Assembly: GCA_001936135.1 (NCBI GenBank) | Contig: CP012816.1 | Location: forward strand, 1-64,000 | Direction of reading: 5' to 3' | Length of the DNA: 64,000 bases | From: Saccharomycopsis fibuligera x Saccharomycopsis cf. fibuligera | Lineage: Eukaryota > Ascomycota > Saccharomycetes > Ascoideales > Saccharomycopsidaceae | Shown here: piece after piece, positions 52,987-62,175 of the stretch | How positions within the stretch are numbered: the first letter of the stretch is position 1 | Layout: the number at the start of each line of letters is the position of its first letter | Program-made: the position numbers and the translations under genes | The notes under the pieces: model-generated | What the model was told of the DNA's origin: nothing | The model's database searches: none | Seen by the model: only the letters and a program-made list of their open reading frames with translations

Positions 52987-54127
52987 TTTTAAGATTTTTT
53001 TGGTGTTGTATGTTTGAATTTGTATATGATGACTTGATATTTATTACCAAAGTGGTGAATCGACAAAAAGGATGAAAAGTTATGTTGACGAATAGATCTT
53101 TCCTATATATATAGATGGAGTGGAAACCGTATCCAAGGTCAAAGGGAAGGATAAAGGTCTGCCCTGGAGAAAGTCTAGGGTTTTTATATAATTTAACCCT
53201 CGAACGTTACCAATTGGAATGGGGATCTACGTAATGGCATCCAGGAACAACCATAATTAACTTTAGAGTCAACAAAAAAGCTGCAACTTTATATGCGAAG
53301 CTAATCTTCAATTCTGCAAGTTTCAGGTACAAAAGCTAAAAAGCACACAGAGCTTATATATTATTATCCTTACGGTTGCTTATTAAAATAGTTGTCTCTT
53401 GTCTTAGACAATTACTTCATGCATATAATACGCCGTCCAATGCATTATTATGTCGTTCCTGCTTAACGAAGCAGTAACATGTTTGTCCTCCCTCTCTGCA
53501 ATATGTATCATATGCAACTAGTTCTCTGTTCCTGGCAGCATGTTTCCTAATATGGAACAACCGGGAAACTGTAATTATGTCATACAGCTGGCCTCAAACA
53601 CTTAGTGTGTTATAATAACCAATAGTAGCAGCGCTGCTGTTGAGAGGCTTTACTTTGTCATGCACGCTTTGAGACGTGTTCCTGCGCAAAAGCTAAATGG
53701 TTACAGATATCACTATTATCATGATTTTCATTACTATACAATCAGGACCTATTGACTACCATAATTCCTGCTACACTAACAAGTTTATCGTTTTTAGTCA
53801 CTTGTTTTACGTTCCGATTTTTTTCTCTTTTTGCTCGGTCCATGATATTATATCGCACACTAAGATTTTAATCTTCAGGCGGATATGCTGGAGTACTTCG
53901 CATGCGATGTGTGATTTTTTTCCATGTATTTCCGTGATCTGTAAGTATACAGTGAATTTGGGGCTAGGATGAATGCGGACCTACAAGAGCCACTGAATCA
54001 CCAACAGTTCGTTCCTAAATTAATTTACTTGTGAATCATAATGCTTGCACTTTCCACGGCCCCTTGCAGTAGATACATGACTGTTGAATATAACATTATT
54101 AAAAAAACAAGCTACAGTTAGCATACA

Positions 54128-54164
<37 letters not shown>

Positions 54165-54986
54165 ATTCCGCGCGTCGCGCATTGTCGTTGAATTATTTTA
54201 CTATCGTCATTTCCTACATTATAATAAGCACTTCAATAATTACAACTTCTCAGAATCAATGCCGGAATTCGCTCATTGTAATTATGATCCTCTGTGGGTG
54301 TACAATTGAAAAAACCATGTACCTGCTGTGATTTGCTCACTTAAGTGAGTCAGCAATGTTCAGGCATTATAAGACTACTAAATTTCGTTAAGTTGTTACA
54401 AGATTTGAGACAAATAGCGTGTGTAAACGTTGTTTTTTTCAAAAAAGAAAAAAACAGGGCCAGTTAGACATTATGATTAACATGGTGTGATTAATGTTAG
54501 AATTGGCTGTGAATTAATTATGCAATAACAGTCAAACATAAAGCACTGAATACTAACTTCTAGTAAGGGCCGCTTCTTTTGTCTTCATCATAATATTCTC
54601 AGCCTCTACCCAAAAGGGTACGGCGCTCGTATATTCAAAGGAATCAAGTTCAACGCACCTTCGCGTTTCCCTCCGCACGCATAAGTCTTTCCAGCGAAAT
54701 CAGAATACGCTCCGCAGCGCTGAAAAACAGTTTCAAAAAAAAAAAAAAAAAAAAAACATTTATCATGTGATCTAGAAGAGGGCTATTTTCAATTTCTAAT
54801 GCATACGAGCACTGCTCCGCTCCCTCCTTGTCGATCGTTCAATCACCCACCTGTTACCGCCAGGTGAAAAAAAAATTTTTTTTTCTTAGTACTGGAGGTT
54901 TCTAATATATTCTTATTTCCTTTCTTCAACTTTATACCAATATCAACTTATACTAATATCACCATAACAATAAACCTGAATTTAAA
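52987..54986. other. Gene-free 2-kb spacer including the RPL15 promoter
   Basis: It contains an A31 tract (54131-54161), an A22 tract (54735-54756) and, just right of the latter, CATGTGAT (54764-54771, reverse of ATCACATG, a Cbf1-type box) about 215 bases before RPL15. CTAGGGTTT at about 53176 is a weak Tbf1-like site upstream of the leftward Ser-rich gene. No credible gene was found; the 91-codon frame at 53697 has no motif. Confidence 0.6.
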
Positions 54987-55601
54987 ATGGGTGCCTACAA
55001 ATACTTGGAAGAATTGCAAAGAAAGAAGCAATCTGATGTCTTGAGATTCCTTTACAGAATCAGATGTTGGGAATACAGACAAAAGAATGTCATCCACAGA
55101 GCTTCTAGACCTTCTAGACCAGACAAGGCTAGAAGATTGGGTTACAAGGCCAAGCAAGGTTTCGTTATCTACAGAATCAGAGTCAGAAGAGGTGGTAGAA
55201 AGAGACCAGTCAGAAAGGGTGCTACTTACGGTAAGCCAACCAACCAAGGTGTTAACCAATTGAAATACCAAAAGGCCCTTAGACAAACTGCTGAAGAAAG
55301 AGTCGGTAGAAGAGCTGCTAACTTGAGAGTCTTGAACTCTTACTGGGTTAACCAAGATTCTACTTACAAGTACTTCGAAGTCATTCTCGTTGACCCACAA
55401 CATAAGGCTATCAGAAGAGACGCCAGATACAACTGGATTGTCAACCCAGTTCACAAACACAGAGAAGCCAGAGGTCTTACTTCCACCGGTAAGAAATCTA
55501 GAGGTATCAACAAGGGTCACTTGTACCACAACACCCAAGCTGGTCGTCGTCACACCTGGAAGAAGCACAACACTTTGTCTTTGTGGAGATACAGAAAATA
55601 A
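54987..55601 (+). CDS. RPL15: Ribosomal protein eL15 (Rpl15), 204 aa
   Basis: The intronless protein begins [20 protein letters not shown] and has the expected 204 residues. It is highly basic and near-identical to yeast Rpl15 throughout ([87 protein letters not shown]). Codon use is strongly restricted (AGA, TTG, AAG, GTC), marking high expression. It is a 60S subunit core protein. An E-box lies about 215 bases upstream. Confidence 0.98.
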   Translation: MGAYKYLEELQRKKQSDVLRFLYRIRCWEYRQKNVIHRASRPSRPDKARRLGYKAKQGFVIYRIRVRRGGRKRPVRKGATYGKPTNQGVNQLKYQKALRQTAEERVGRRAANLRVLNSYWVNQDSTYKYFEVILVDPQHKAIRRDARYNWIVNPVHKHREARGLTSTGKKSRGINKGHLYHNTQAGRRHTWKKHNTLSLWRYRK

Positions 55602-56153
55602 GCTATTTGTTGAATTCCAACATTTTTACTTATGGTCTGTTAAAAATAAATTGGATTACGTTTATGAGAGATTGTTTGCTATAATGATGTTCTATGTATA
55701 TTTGGATGGGCCAAGTTGATGAAGCGGTTTTGCAATTTTCTTCCAATGTATATTTTAGTGCAGTAGCAAATTAATAAAAGTTTAGTTAAACGTTGTTCAC
55801 TTATAAATGTAGTATTAGTATATCTTTATTGACATTGTCATTTATCTTCGTTATCTGTTTAGACGGACTTTTGAAAAATTATGGTTGAAATGACACAATA
55901 GTGTCGTTGAGCTCTTTTCATGTAAAAACCAGGTATCAAACTGTACTTTATACACTAGTACTTTCATATCTGTTTATGAGTTACTGTCTGCGTTTAAATT
56001 ATATGATAAAGCTAGGCAGGTGTTCTAAACAACATTGCTCTCTTCAATAACTCCTGTGTACCTACCATAAATGTAAATTTCAGCTAGTTTTTCATTATCA
56101 AAATGACACAACAAATATGACAATAAATAGAAGAGTAAATTTAAAAAAAATTG
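55602..56153. other. Spacer between RPL15 and the tRNA gene
   Basis: AT-rich. A run of eight T in the tRNA sense (A8 at about 56143-56150) directly follows the tRNA 3' end and is a good Pol III terminator. Nothing else recognised. Confidence 0.7.
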
Positions 56154-56288
56154 AGCCCCCGGCGGGACTTGAACCCGCAATCCTCCGATAAATCTGGTAA
56201 GCCTAGTGATACTAGAACCTAATAAACACAAGAATTAACTATGCGTTTTACCCGGACTCGGAAGCGATACCGGTTTCGCCACGGGGGC
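56154..56288 (-). tRNA. Intron-containing tRNA, probably tRNA-Arg(CCG)
   Basis: On the minus strand the acceptor GCCCCCG (56288-) pairs with CGGGGGC ending at 56155. The D arm is GCGA/TCGC with loop AACCGGTA, the anticodon stem TCCGA/TCGGA, the variable loop GGATT, and the T arm GCGGG-TTCAAGT-CCCGC. The 135-nt gene exceeds a 73-nt tRNA by about 62 nt, placed after position 37. With U33 fixed, the anticodon reads CCG (Arg). Position 32 would then be G and the discriminator T, both unusual for Arg, so the identity is less sure than the tRNA call. The B box GGTTCAAGTCC is perfect, and a T8 terminator follows. GGTAA and TTACC inside the intron can pair and extend the stem. Confidence 0.8.
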
Positions 56289-56330
56289 TAACTGTTACCT
56301 TAACCACTGAGCCACGTCTAGGCTTCGAAA
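56289..56330 (-). other. tRNA-like 5' fragment (A-box) abutting the tRNA gene
   Basis: Immediately upstream of the tRNA, the minus strand reads GTGGCTCAGTGGTTAAGG, a perfect A-box/D-arm of the kind found in Ser, Leu and other tRNAs. It is preceded by AAGCCTAG, whose exact complement CTAGGCTT lies inside the downstream tRNA's intron (56199-56206). There is no matching T arm that pairs properly, so this is not a second intact tRNA. Confidence 0.5.
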
Positions 56331-56556
56331 TTTTTCGTGACGTTTTTTAACTTTACAGCTTAGTTTCAAAATGGAGTTTCGCTTGATGGTCATGTGCCCA
56401 AACTTTCAAAATCATACATCTTCAAAAATTTTCCTTCCTTTCTGAGAAAAACTCGGATTGATCGCTAACTAATACACTCAATTTAACATTTTATTTAAGA
56501 TTATTGACCCGTAGACATTCTCGAAAAAATCAACTTTTCAATTGTATATTGTAATA

Positions 56557-57444
56557 ATGTCTCAAAGACTTACTCAACTACCTTTATCATCATCACGATT
56601 CGCCGGCCTTCTCAAGCAATATAATCATCATGGCATACTAATATCGAGACAATATCATCAACACTATCAGCAACCAAGCCCCAGTCAATACCACAGTCTT
56701 AAAATATTGAGTAGACCTCAATTAGCTAAGAAACCGTTTTCTTTAAATATACAGCAACAAGCACAATATGCTACGCATAAGGAAAAGGTCAATGGCAACA
56801 CCAATACCAACAGCAGCGGCGGCTCCGGCCCAAGTCCCAGCAAAGCATCCATCTTTTGGAATAAATTAAAGTCTGGGTCTTCTTTTTTCCTCACCACATT
56901 ACTTGTCCTAGGATCTGTTGGGTTAACCGGTCTCGCACTCTATGCTATTGGCAAAGAACTTTTTTCCAGCTCAGGGGACACAAAACTTTTTAACCGTTCC
57001 ATAAATTTAATTCAAAACAATTTGTACTGTCAAAAATTACTTCGTTGTGCTCATGGTAATGAAAAACTTGCAGCTTACGGGGAAGACTATACTTTAGGTA
57101 ATCGTAATGGTTGGGGTAATAGAAATCGTCCAATTGCTTCTGCTCGCCGTATTGATAAAACAACTGGAAATACACATTTATACATGAAGTATCATGTTGA
57201 AAGTTCCCAAAAAAAAGGGTCAGTACAATTAGAAGCTATCAGCTATGCTAACTCAAAACAAACAGAAATCAAAACGTTATTGTTAACTGTGGATAATGAG
57301 CCATTTTACGTGGTTGCTCTTCCAAAAAAATCTATCTTGCCATTTGGTCGCGGTGGTGGAAGTGCTACTGGAACTAGTAGCGGAATCCGTGGTGATAATG
57401 GTGGTGGATTCTTGGGCGTTAAGTGGGGCACTAGCAAAGATTGA
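56557..57444 (+). CDS. TIM21: Tim21, TIM23-complex subunit of the inner mitochondrial membrane (295 aa)
   Basis: The frame opens five codons earlier only with a TTG; the ATG is 56557 (MSQRLTQLPLSSSRFAG). The N-terminus (about 1-75) is basic and His/Gln/Ser-rich, a presequence. One membrane helix follows (FFLTTLLVLGSVGLTGLALYAI). The Tim21 intermembrane-space domain follows: ELFSSSGDTKLFNRSINLIQNN, ERLKAYG-like EKLAAYGEDYT, RNRPIASARRIDK and HLYMKYHVESSQKKGSVQLEA, ending GGGFLGVKWGTSKD. These match yeast Tim21 (239 aa) along the domain. Tim21 binds Tom22 and respiratory complexes and guides presequence import. A Gly-rich loop (GRGGGSATGTSSG) before the end is an addition. Confidence 0.95.
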   Translation: MSQRLTQLPLSSSRFAGLLKQYNHHGILISRQYHQHYQQPSPSQYHSLKILSRPQLAKKPFSLNIQQQAQYATHKEKVNGNTNTNSSGGSGPSPSKASIFWNKLKSGSSFFLTTLLVLGSVGLTGLALYAIGKELFSSSGDTKLFNRSINLIQNNLYCQKLLRCAHGNEKLAAYGEDYTLGNRNGWGNRNRPIASARRIDKTTGNTHLYMKYHVESSQKKGSVQLEAISYANSKQTEIKTLLLTVDNEPFYVVALPKKSILPFGRGGGSATGTSSGIRGDNGGGFLGVKWGTSKD

Positions 57445-58183
57445 ATGCTTTTGATGCACTAAATCATCCTCTTCTGCATGTTTAGATTATATTTTGATTA
57501 TGATGATTATGACGATGATGTGGCTTTTAATGACAAGGTGTAAACATGTTTTTGTGTTTAAGCTCAGTTGATTGTTTTATTTCCTCATTTTCCTATCCAC
57601 TTTTAACTCGCTATGAAAATATAAGAATGAACTAATGTGTTAAAAAGCTCAATTGTAAGGGAAATTAGAAAGTACTGATTGAGGCTTGGTTTACAAGTGA
57701 GCCAGACCTCTGGAAGACTTGTAGCTCTGGCTAACTGCATCTAAAACTAGACAAAGGTTTCCTACTAAAAAATAGTTTGTAGCGTAATGAGGGAAACAGA
57801 GAGAACAGTAGCAAGACATTAAAGGATTTGTAATAAGCAATTGATAGCTTTATTTCACAGTTTTACAAGGAAGAAAATATAAAAAAAAAAAAGTGATTTT
57901 TTCCTAATCGTTTCCCACATATATTCGCCAAAGTGCTTGCGGGATCAAATAGTAGTTACCTCACATGATAAACAACATTAAAGGTACTTCGGCGCATTTA
58001 CGGAGATGCATCCAGCGTTAAAATATTCCCCTATTTTCTCTTCAACATGCATATGCATCTCCAGAGAAAGAATAACAGAAATTTATCTACAGTGAATCAC
58101 GACTTGAATTTTGGTTAAAATTTTGTTTTTTTTAAAAAAAAAAAAAAAAATGGTTTAAAAATAACGATAAAAGATTTTATTTT
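57445..58183. other. Convergent 3' spacer
   Basis: AT-rich, with an A/T run at about 58127-58150 near the GAS gene's stop. No gene seen. Confidence 0.7.
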
Positions 58184-60244
58184 TTAGAAAAATGTAAACA
58201 TAAAACTTGCAATGGCAAAATTTAACCAACTTAGACCCAATTTCACCGCACTAGAAGTTTTCTTTCTTTCAGAACTTCCTCCATTGTTTCCAGATAGAGG
58301 TGATTGGCCTTTCTTCTTGGATGCTTCATTTTTTGGAATTGCCGTTTCCTTCAAAACACTAGAACAAGTTACACCATTTTTAGAAATGTTATCCAAATCT
58401 TGTTGAGAACAAGCTTGGGTATTTAAAAACGCTTCACCATCAAAATCACAACTTGACGGCTCTTTACCATTTTTTAGATAATACTTATTCAAAACGTAAG
58501 ACAATCTTTGTTTGTCGTCACAGTCAGAATAAAATCCGTATTCACCAGTGGTACCATTGCTACTAATATCTTCACATCCCACTTCATAACACAATATTCC
58601 GTAAAGTTTGGCAAAATCATGTTTTTTCTTTTTTGGTGACACAATACATTCTAATGACGATTCTAGACATTCACACTTAAAATTAAGTGGGGTAGGTGGT
58701 AATTTGGAATGAGCTTCCCAAACACCAGGTTGCACTGCTGGACAAGTTAAAGGCTCTTTTAATTTTGTTGACAGTGCGCTAGCAGCAACCTTAACATTCT
58801 TTTTGTTTGATGGGAACAGTGACCCTGCTACTGATACAGATCCAGATTCAGATTTTGGTAAGCTCTTAGCTGTGGAAAGCTTCGGATTCACACTTCGATA
58901 TGCATCCCTTAAGAAACGGAAGTCATCCAATTTTTTCACTAAATTCTTTTCATGGTCAACTTTAACCAATCCATAGTTGTTGGCTTCCTCAAAATACATG
59001 TACACAATACCCCCAGACCAGACATTAGTCATTAATGGACTGAATAAGGCTTCAACCTCTTGAAAAGGTCTTGGTCTAACCAAATTGCAACCAAATTCAG
59101 AAAAAAACACTGGAATGGTATAATTTTGAAACTCTACTGTTCTTTCACTGTATCCGGAGCTGAAAAATGAAGAATAGCCGCACCACTCATACATGTTGAT
59201 TCCATAAAAGTCTGCTGCGGCGCTACCGACGTTATTTTGCTCATCTTCGCCATCACAAATGAAGTAATTTGCTAAATTCATTCTTGTTTCTGCATCGTCA
59301 TTGGATGAGTACCCAACTGGAATTTTTCTGTAGTTTTTTTGAGCAATATATTTTTTCACGTCTCTTATCGCTGCCTTGACAAAAGGAGAAGCATCGGTAT
59401 TTGTGTTGTCATTAGTGACTTCATTACCAGCAAAGAACCCAAGCACATTATTGTATTTTGCCAACGAATCAACCACCGCTTTATACCGGTCAAAAGAGTC
59501 AGTGTCCCATGTGGGACTTTTTCGATTAATGGATGTGTAGGGTTCAGAAAGGTCAGAAATAACATAAATACCTGCTTCAGCAAGTGCATTCATACAAACA
59601 TCATGCTTTGCTAATGGGTCCACAGAGTAAACTCTAATCAAGTTTACATTTAAATCTACCAAATATGGTACATCTCTCAAGCACGACTTTTCATCTGCTA
59701 GTGGATCAATATATTTGATGTTCGAAAATTTAGAACTGCTCAAATCAGGTTCACTAATATCTGTGAGAAGAGTTGCTTCTGTCTTTGTTGTACGCGCAGA
59801 CGATCCTTCGAGCTGTTCCTTTTCGAATTCTTTTCTTTGTGCCTCCAACAATGCTGGGTCCAATGTTTGCTGGTAAGCAATACCCCTCATAAAAAACTGC
59901 GATCCATTATTTGAATAGAAAAATTTGTTTCCTTCAATAATGATTGGTGGAACATCCGCTACTGATTGTTTACCACCAGTGGCTGTTTTGGCTTGAGAAG
60001 ATTTTGCAGGAGATTTGGTTGTTGTTTGCCGCGAAGCACCGAATCCCGCGCCAAAGTTTGAAGCAGGTACTGCTGCCACTGCGGCTGCTGCCACTTCGGA
60101 AACAGAGGCAATATCAGTGTTGGCTTTAGCACCTGCGACTGAGAGAGCACCTGTTGAAGAGGAAGAATGCTTTAATTTCTCTTCTATTGAGAGTTTCACA
60201 AATAAAAAGAGCAATGCTGCAATGAGTTGCTTCATTTTAGACAT
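58184..60244 (-). CDS. GAS/PHR-family beta-1,3-glucanosyltransferase (GH72+CBM43, 686 aa)
   Basis: The frame extends to 60352 only with a TTG; ATG 60244 gives the signal peptide MSKMKQLIAALLFLFVKLSI. An Ala/Ser linker (25-98) is followed by GH72 (IIIEGNKFFYSNNGSQFFMRGIAYQ). The catalytic glutamates are visible: Glu275 (FFAGNEVTN) and Glu383 (FFSEFGC). The Cys-rich CBM43 domain follows (LTCPAVQPGVWEAHSKLPPTP, CECLESSLECIVS, LSYVLNKYYLKNG). The C-terminus has a Ser-rich spacer and a hydrophobic end (LGLSWLNFAIASFMFTFF), a GPI signal. It elongates and branches wall beta-1,3-glucan at the plasma membrane. Compared with yeast Gas1, about 75 extra residues precede the domain and about 40 are inserted after GIAYQ. 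It resembles Gas1/Gas2, but I cannot assign the paralogue. Confidence 0.93.
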   Translation of the reverse strand: MSKMKQLIAALLFLFVKLSIEEKLKHSSSSTGALSVAGAKANTDIASVSEVAAAAVAAVPASNFGAGFGASRQTTTKSPAKSSQAKTATGGKQSVADVPPIIIEGNKFFYSNNGSQFFMRGIAYQQTLDPALLEAQRKEFEKEQLEGSSARTTKTEATLLTDISEPDLSSSKFSNIKYIDPLADEKSCLRDVPYLVDLNVNLIRVYSVDPLAKHDVCMNALAEAGIYVISDLSEPYTSINRKSPTWDTDSFDRYKAVVDSLAKYNNVLGFFAGNEVTNDNTNTDASPFVKAAIRDVKKYIAQKNYRKIPVGYSSNDDAETRMNLANYFICDGEDEQNNVGSAAADFYGINMYEWCGYSSFFSSGYSERTVEFQNYTIPVFFSEFGCNLVRPRPFQEVEALFSPLMTNVWSGGIVYMYFEEANNYGLVKVDHEKNLVKKLDDFRFLRDAYRSVNPKLSTAKSLPKSESGSVSVAGSLFPSNKKNVKVAASALSTKLKEPLTCPAVQPGVWEAHSKLPPTPLNFKCECLESSLECIVSPKKKKHDFAKLYGILCYEVGCEDISSNGTTGEYGFYSDCDDKQRLSYVLNKYYLKNGKEPSSCDFDGEAFLNTQACSQQDLDNISKNGVTCSSVLKETAIPKNEASKKKGQSPLSGNNGGSSERKKTSSAVKLGLSWLNFAIASFMFTFF

Positions 60245-62175
60245 GCTTGAGATAAAGCCAGGTAAGGGAACCCCTTTGTCTTTACCGTGCTTTTGGTGTA
60301 TGAAGTCTGTTGATGGTGGCACTATTCGTCGATTGCCAGCACACCAAAACAAACGACTATCAATTGTGAATGTCTTTCAGCAAGGAAATGGGAAAGTCAG
60401 CAAGCATGCACAACTAGCTGTTATCTTTTTTCTTTTTTTTATTTTATTTTTTTATTTTTTTTTTTTATTTTTTTATTTTTTCCCTATCTATAGTTTGTTT
60501 GTATTGTTATTCTTTTTTGCGTATCTAATGGCGGTGAGCAATTTCCCTCACACAATATGATCTCTGTCATGTTGTTTTTGCTATTGTGTAGTTAGCATTT
60601 GGTCATCGGCGACACAAAAGCATTCATGTTCAGTGCACAAGTTATAGAAGAGGGGTGTGCATATTAGGGGTGCTATGTTCTGGTGCTAAAAAGTAAACTA
60701 CGGAAGAAAACGACACCACTGCTGATAGACACCAAACCAAACCTCAAACAAAGCTAAATTGTAATAATCTACTGATCGCCCTCAACGGCTTCTATAGACG
60801 ACTGGCCCCGGTTGTAAGTTTTGTACATTGATATTAGTTGTATATGCTACAAACTTATTCATCCTGTCAAACCAAGGACCTATAGCTTGCGTATGTGTGG
60901 CTCATGATGATAATAATAATGATAGTGATAATGATATTGCTATCGATAAGACAGTGTGTTATAGCAAGTCAGCTGGCTATCGGTAACTAGCCTCAAAGAT
61001 GAAGCCGGGGCAAAGTGGTGTACCGTTAACCGAACTCATCCGCCATTCCGTTTAGACATTAACCAGGCAGCAGTTTGCGCTTGTCAAGCAGCCTGAGTAA
61101 ATCTACGCAAACCAACATTGGGATATTGGTGTACCGATCTGGACATCTTCTGGTGGCCTGCTACGTTTCATCGAAGTGACTTAATTTTAGCCTTAGCTAC
61201 AGCTTTACTTAACGATGCCTTCTGGACTTACAACTACGCTAAACAATAAGTCACAGCCTTAAGCTGACCCAAACTTCCAAGCTTCTTGACTTCTAAATTA
61301 GAGCTGCTCTAGAACTTTACACCAACTTTTTTTTTTCTCTTCTGCCTCTGGTTTCCTCCATTTGCAAATTTGTAGACTTCCAGGCTGTGTTTTGGTGGAA
61401 TCTCAATCTTTGTAAAGATTTGCAACGCAAAAAGAAGGGCGCTTCATGACACGCAAATATGCATATGGGTGAATAACTAATAGTGAATAACTAGGTAACA
61501 CATTGTTCTGCATGTACCTACCTGCAAACACCGCCAAACAAAATTCGTTACAAAGGCATTTTTCGTGTCAGACACAAACCGCATATTATTGCATATCCAC
61601 ATCCTGTTCGAGAAAAAGATTCAGAAAAGAGAAATTGATGTTTAAAACAACGACAAAAACAAAAAAAAAAGGAAACTGGAATGTGCAGGAATTTGCAAAG
61701 ACAATTGAGACAAAACAAACACACCAACAATGGCTATTGCTGCTCATCCAAGCTGAAATTGCTACAGTATTGACTGTAGACAAAACAAACACGCCAGCAA
61801 TGGTTGTTGCTGTTTACCCAAGCTAAAATTGCTACAGTGTTGACTGTAGACAAAACAAACGCACTAGTGGAAAAAAAAAAACACTTCTTTTTTTGATACT
61901 TTATAGAAAACAAACCAAACATTTATAGATATGTATAGCACATTAGAAACAAATAACGAGAGGAGGGTGTAGAACATGTAAAAGATGATAGTATAACGAA
62001 CAAAAACCGAGAAATTGAATAAGAACAAAAGGGGTAAAGTAAAAGGAGTATCGTAAGAAGTAAAGGAGAGAAGCAAAGAACAGACAGTTATCTTTTGACC
62101 TTTTTTGAAGTGAGTAAAAAAACACAAAAACATTACAACAAAGCCCAGCGTTGGCAGGACCGACTAAAACTAGAC
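60245..62175. other. 1.9-kb spacer with T-rich block and 70-bp repeats
   Basis: Upstream of the GAS gene is a T-rich block (about 60428-60482, T runs separated by single A). About 60900-60945 holds a GAT/AAT-rich stretch. A 70-bp tandem repeat lies at 61710-61866. The last part is the 3' region of the MP65-type gene. No gene seen. Confidence 0.65.
61710..61866. repeat. 70-bp imperfect tandem repeat, 2.2 copies
   Basis: Units start with ACAAAACAAACACRCCARC and end with TTGCTACAGTRTTGACTGTAG, at 61710, 61780 and (partial) 61850. The period is exactly 70 bases. Confidence 0.9.

Noticed and set aside
54948-55568. 206-codon frame antisense to RPL15
   Set aside because: Shadow of RPL15; Ser/Val-rich product with no motif.
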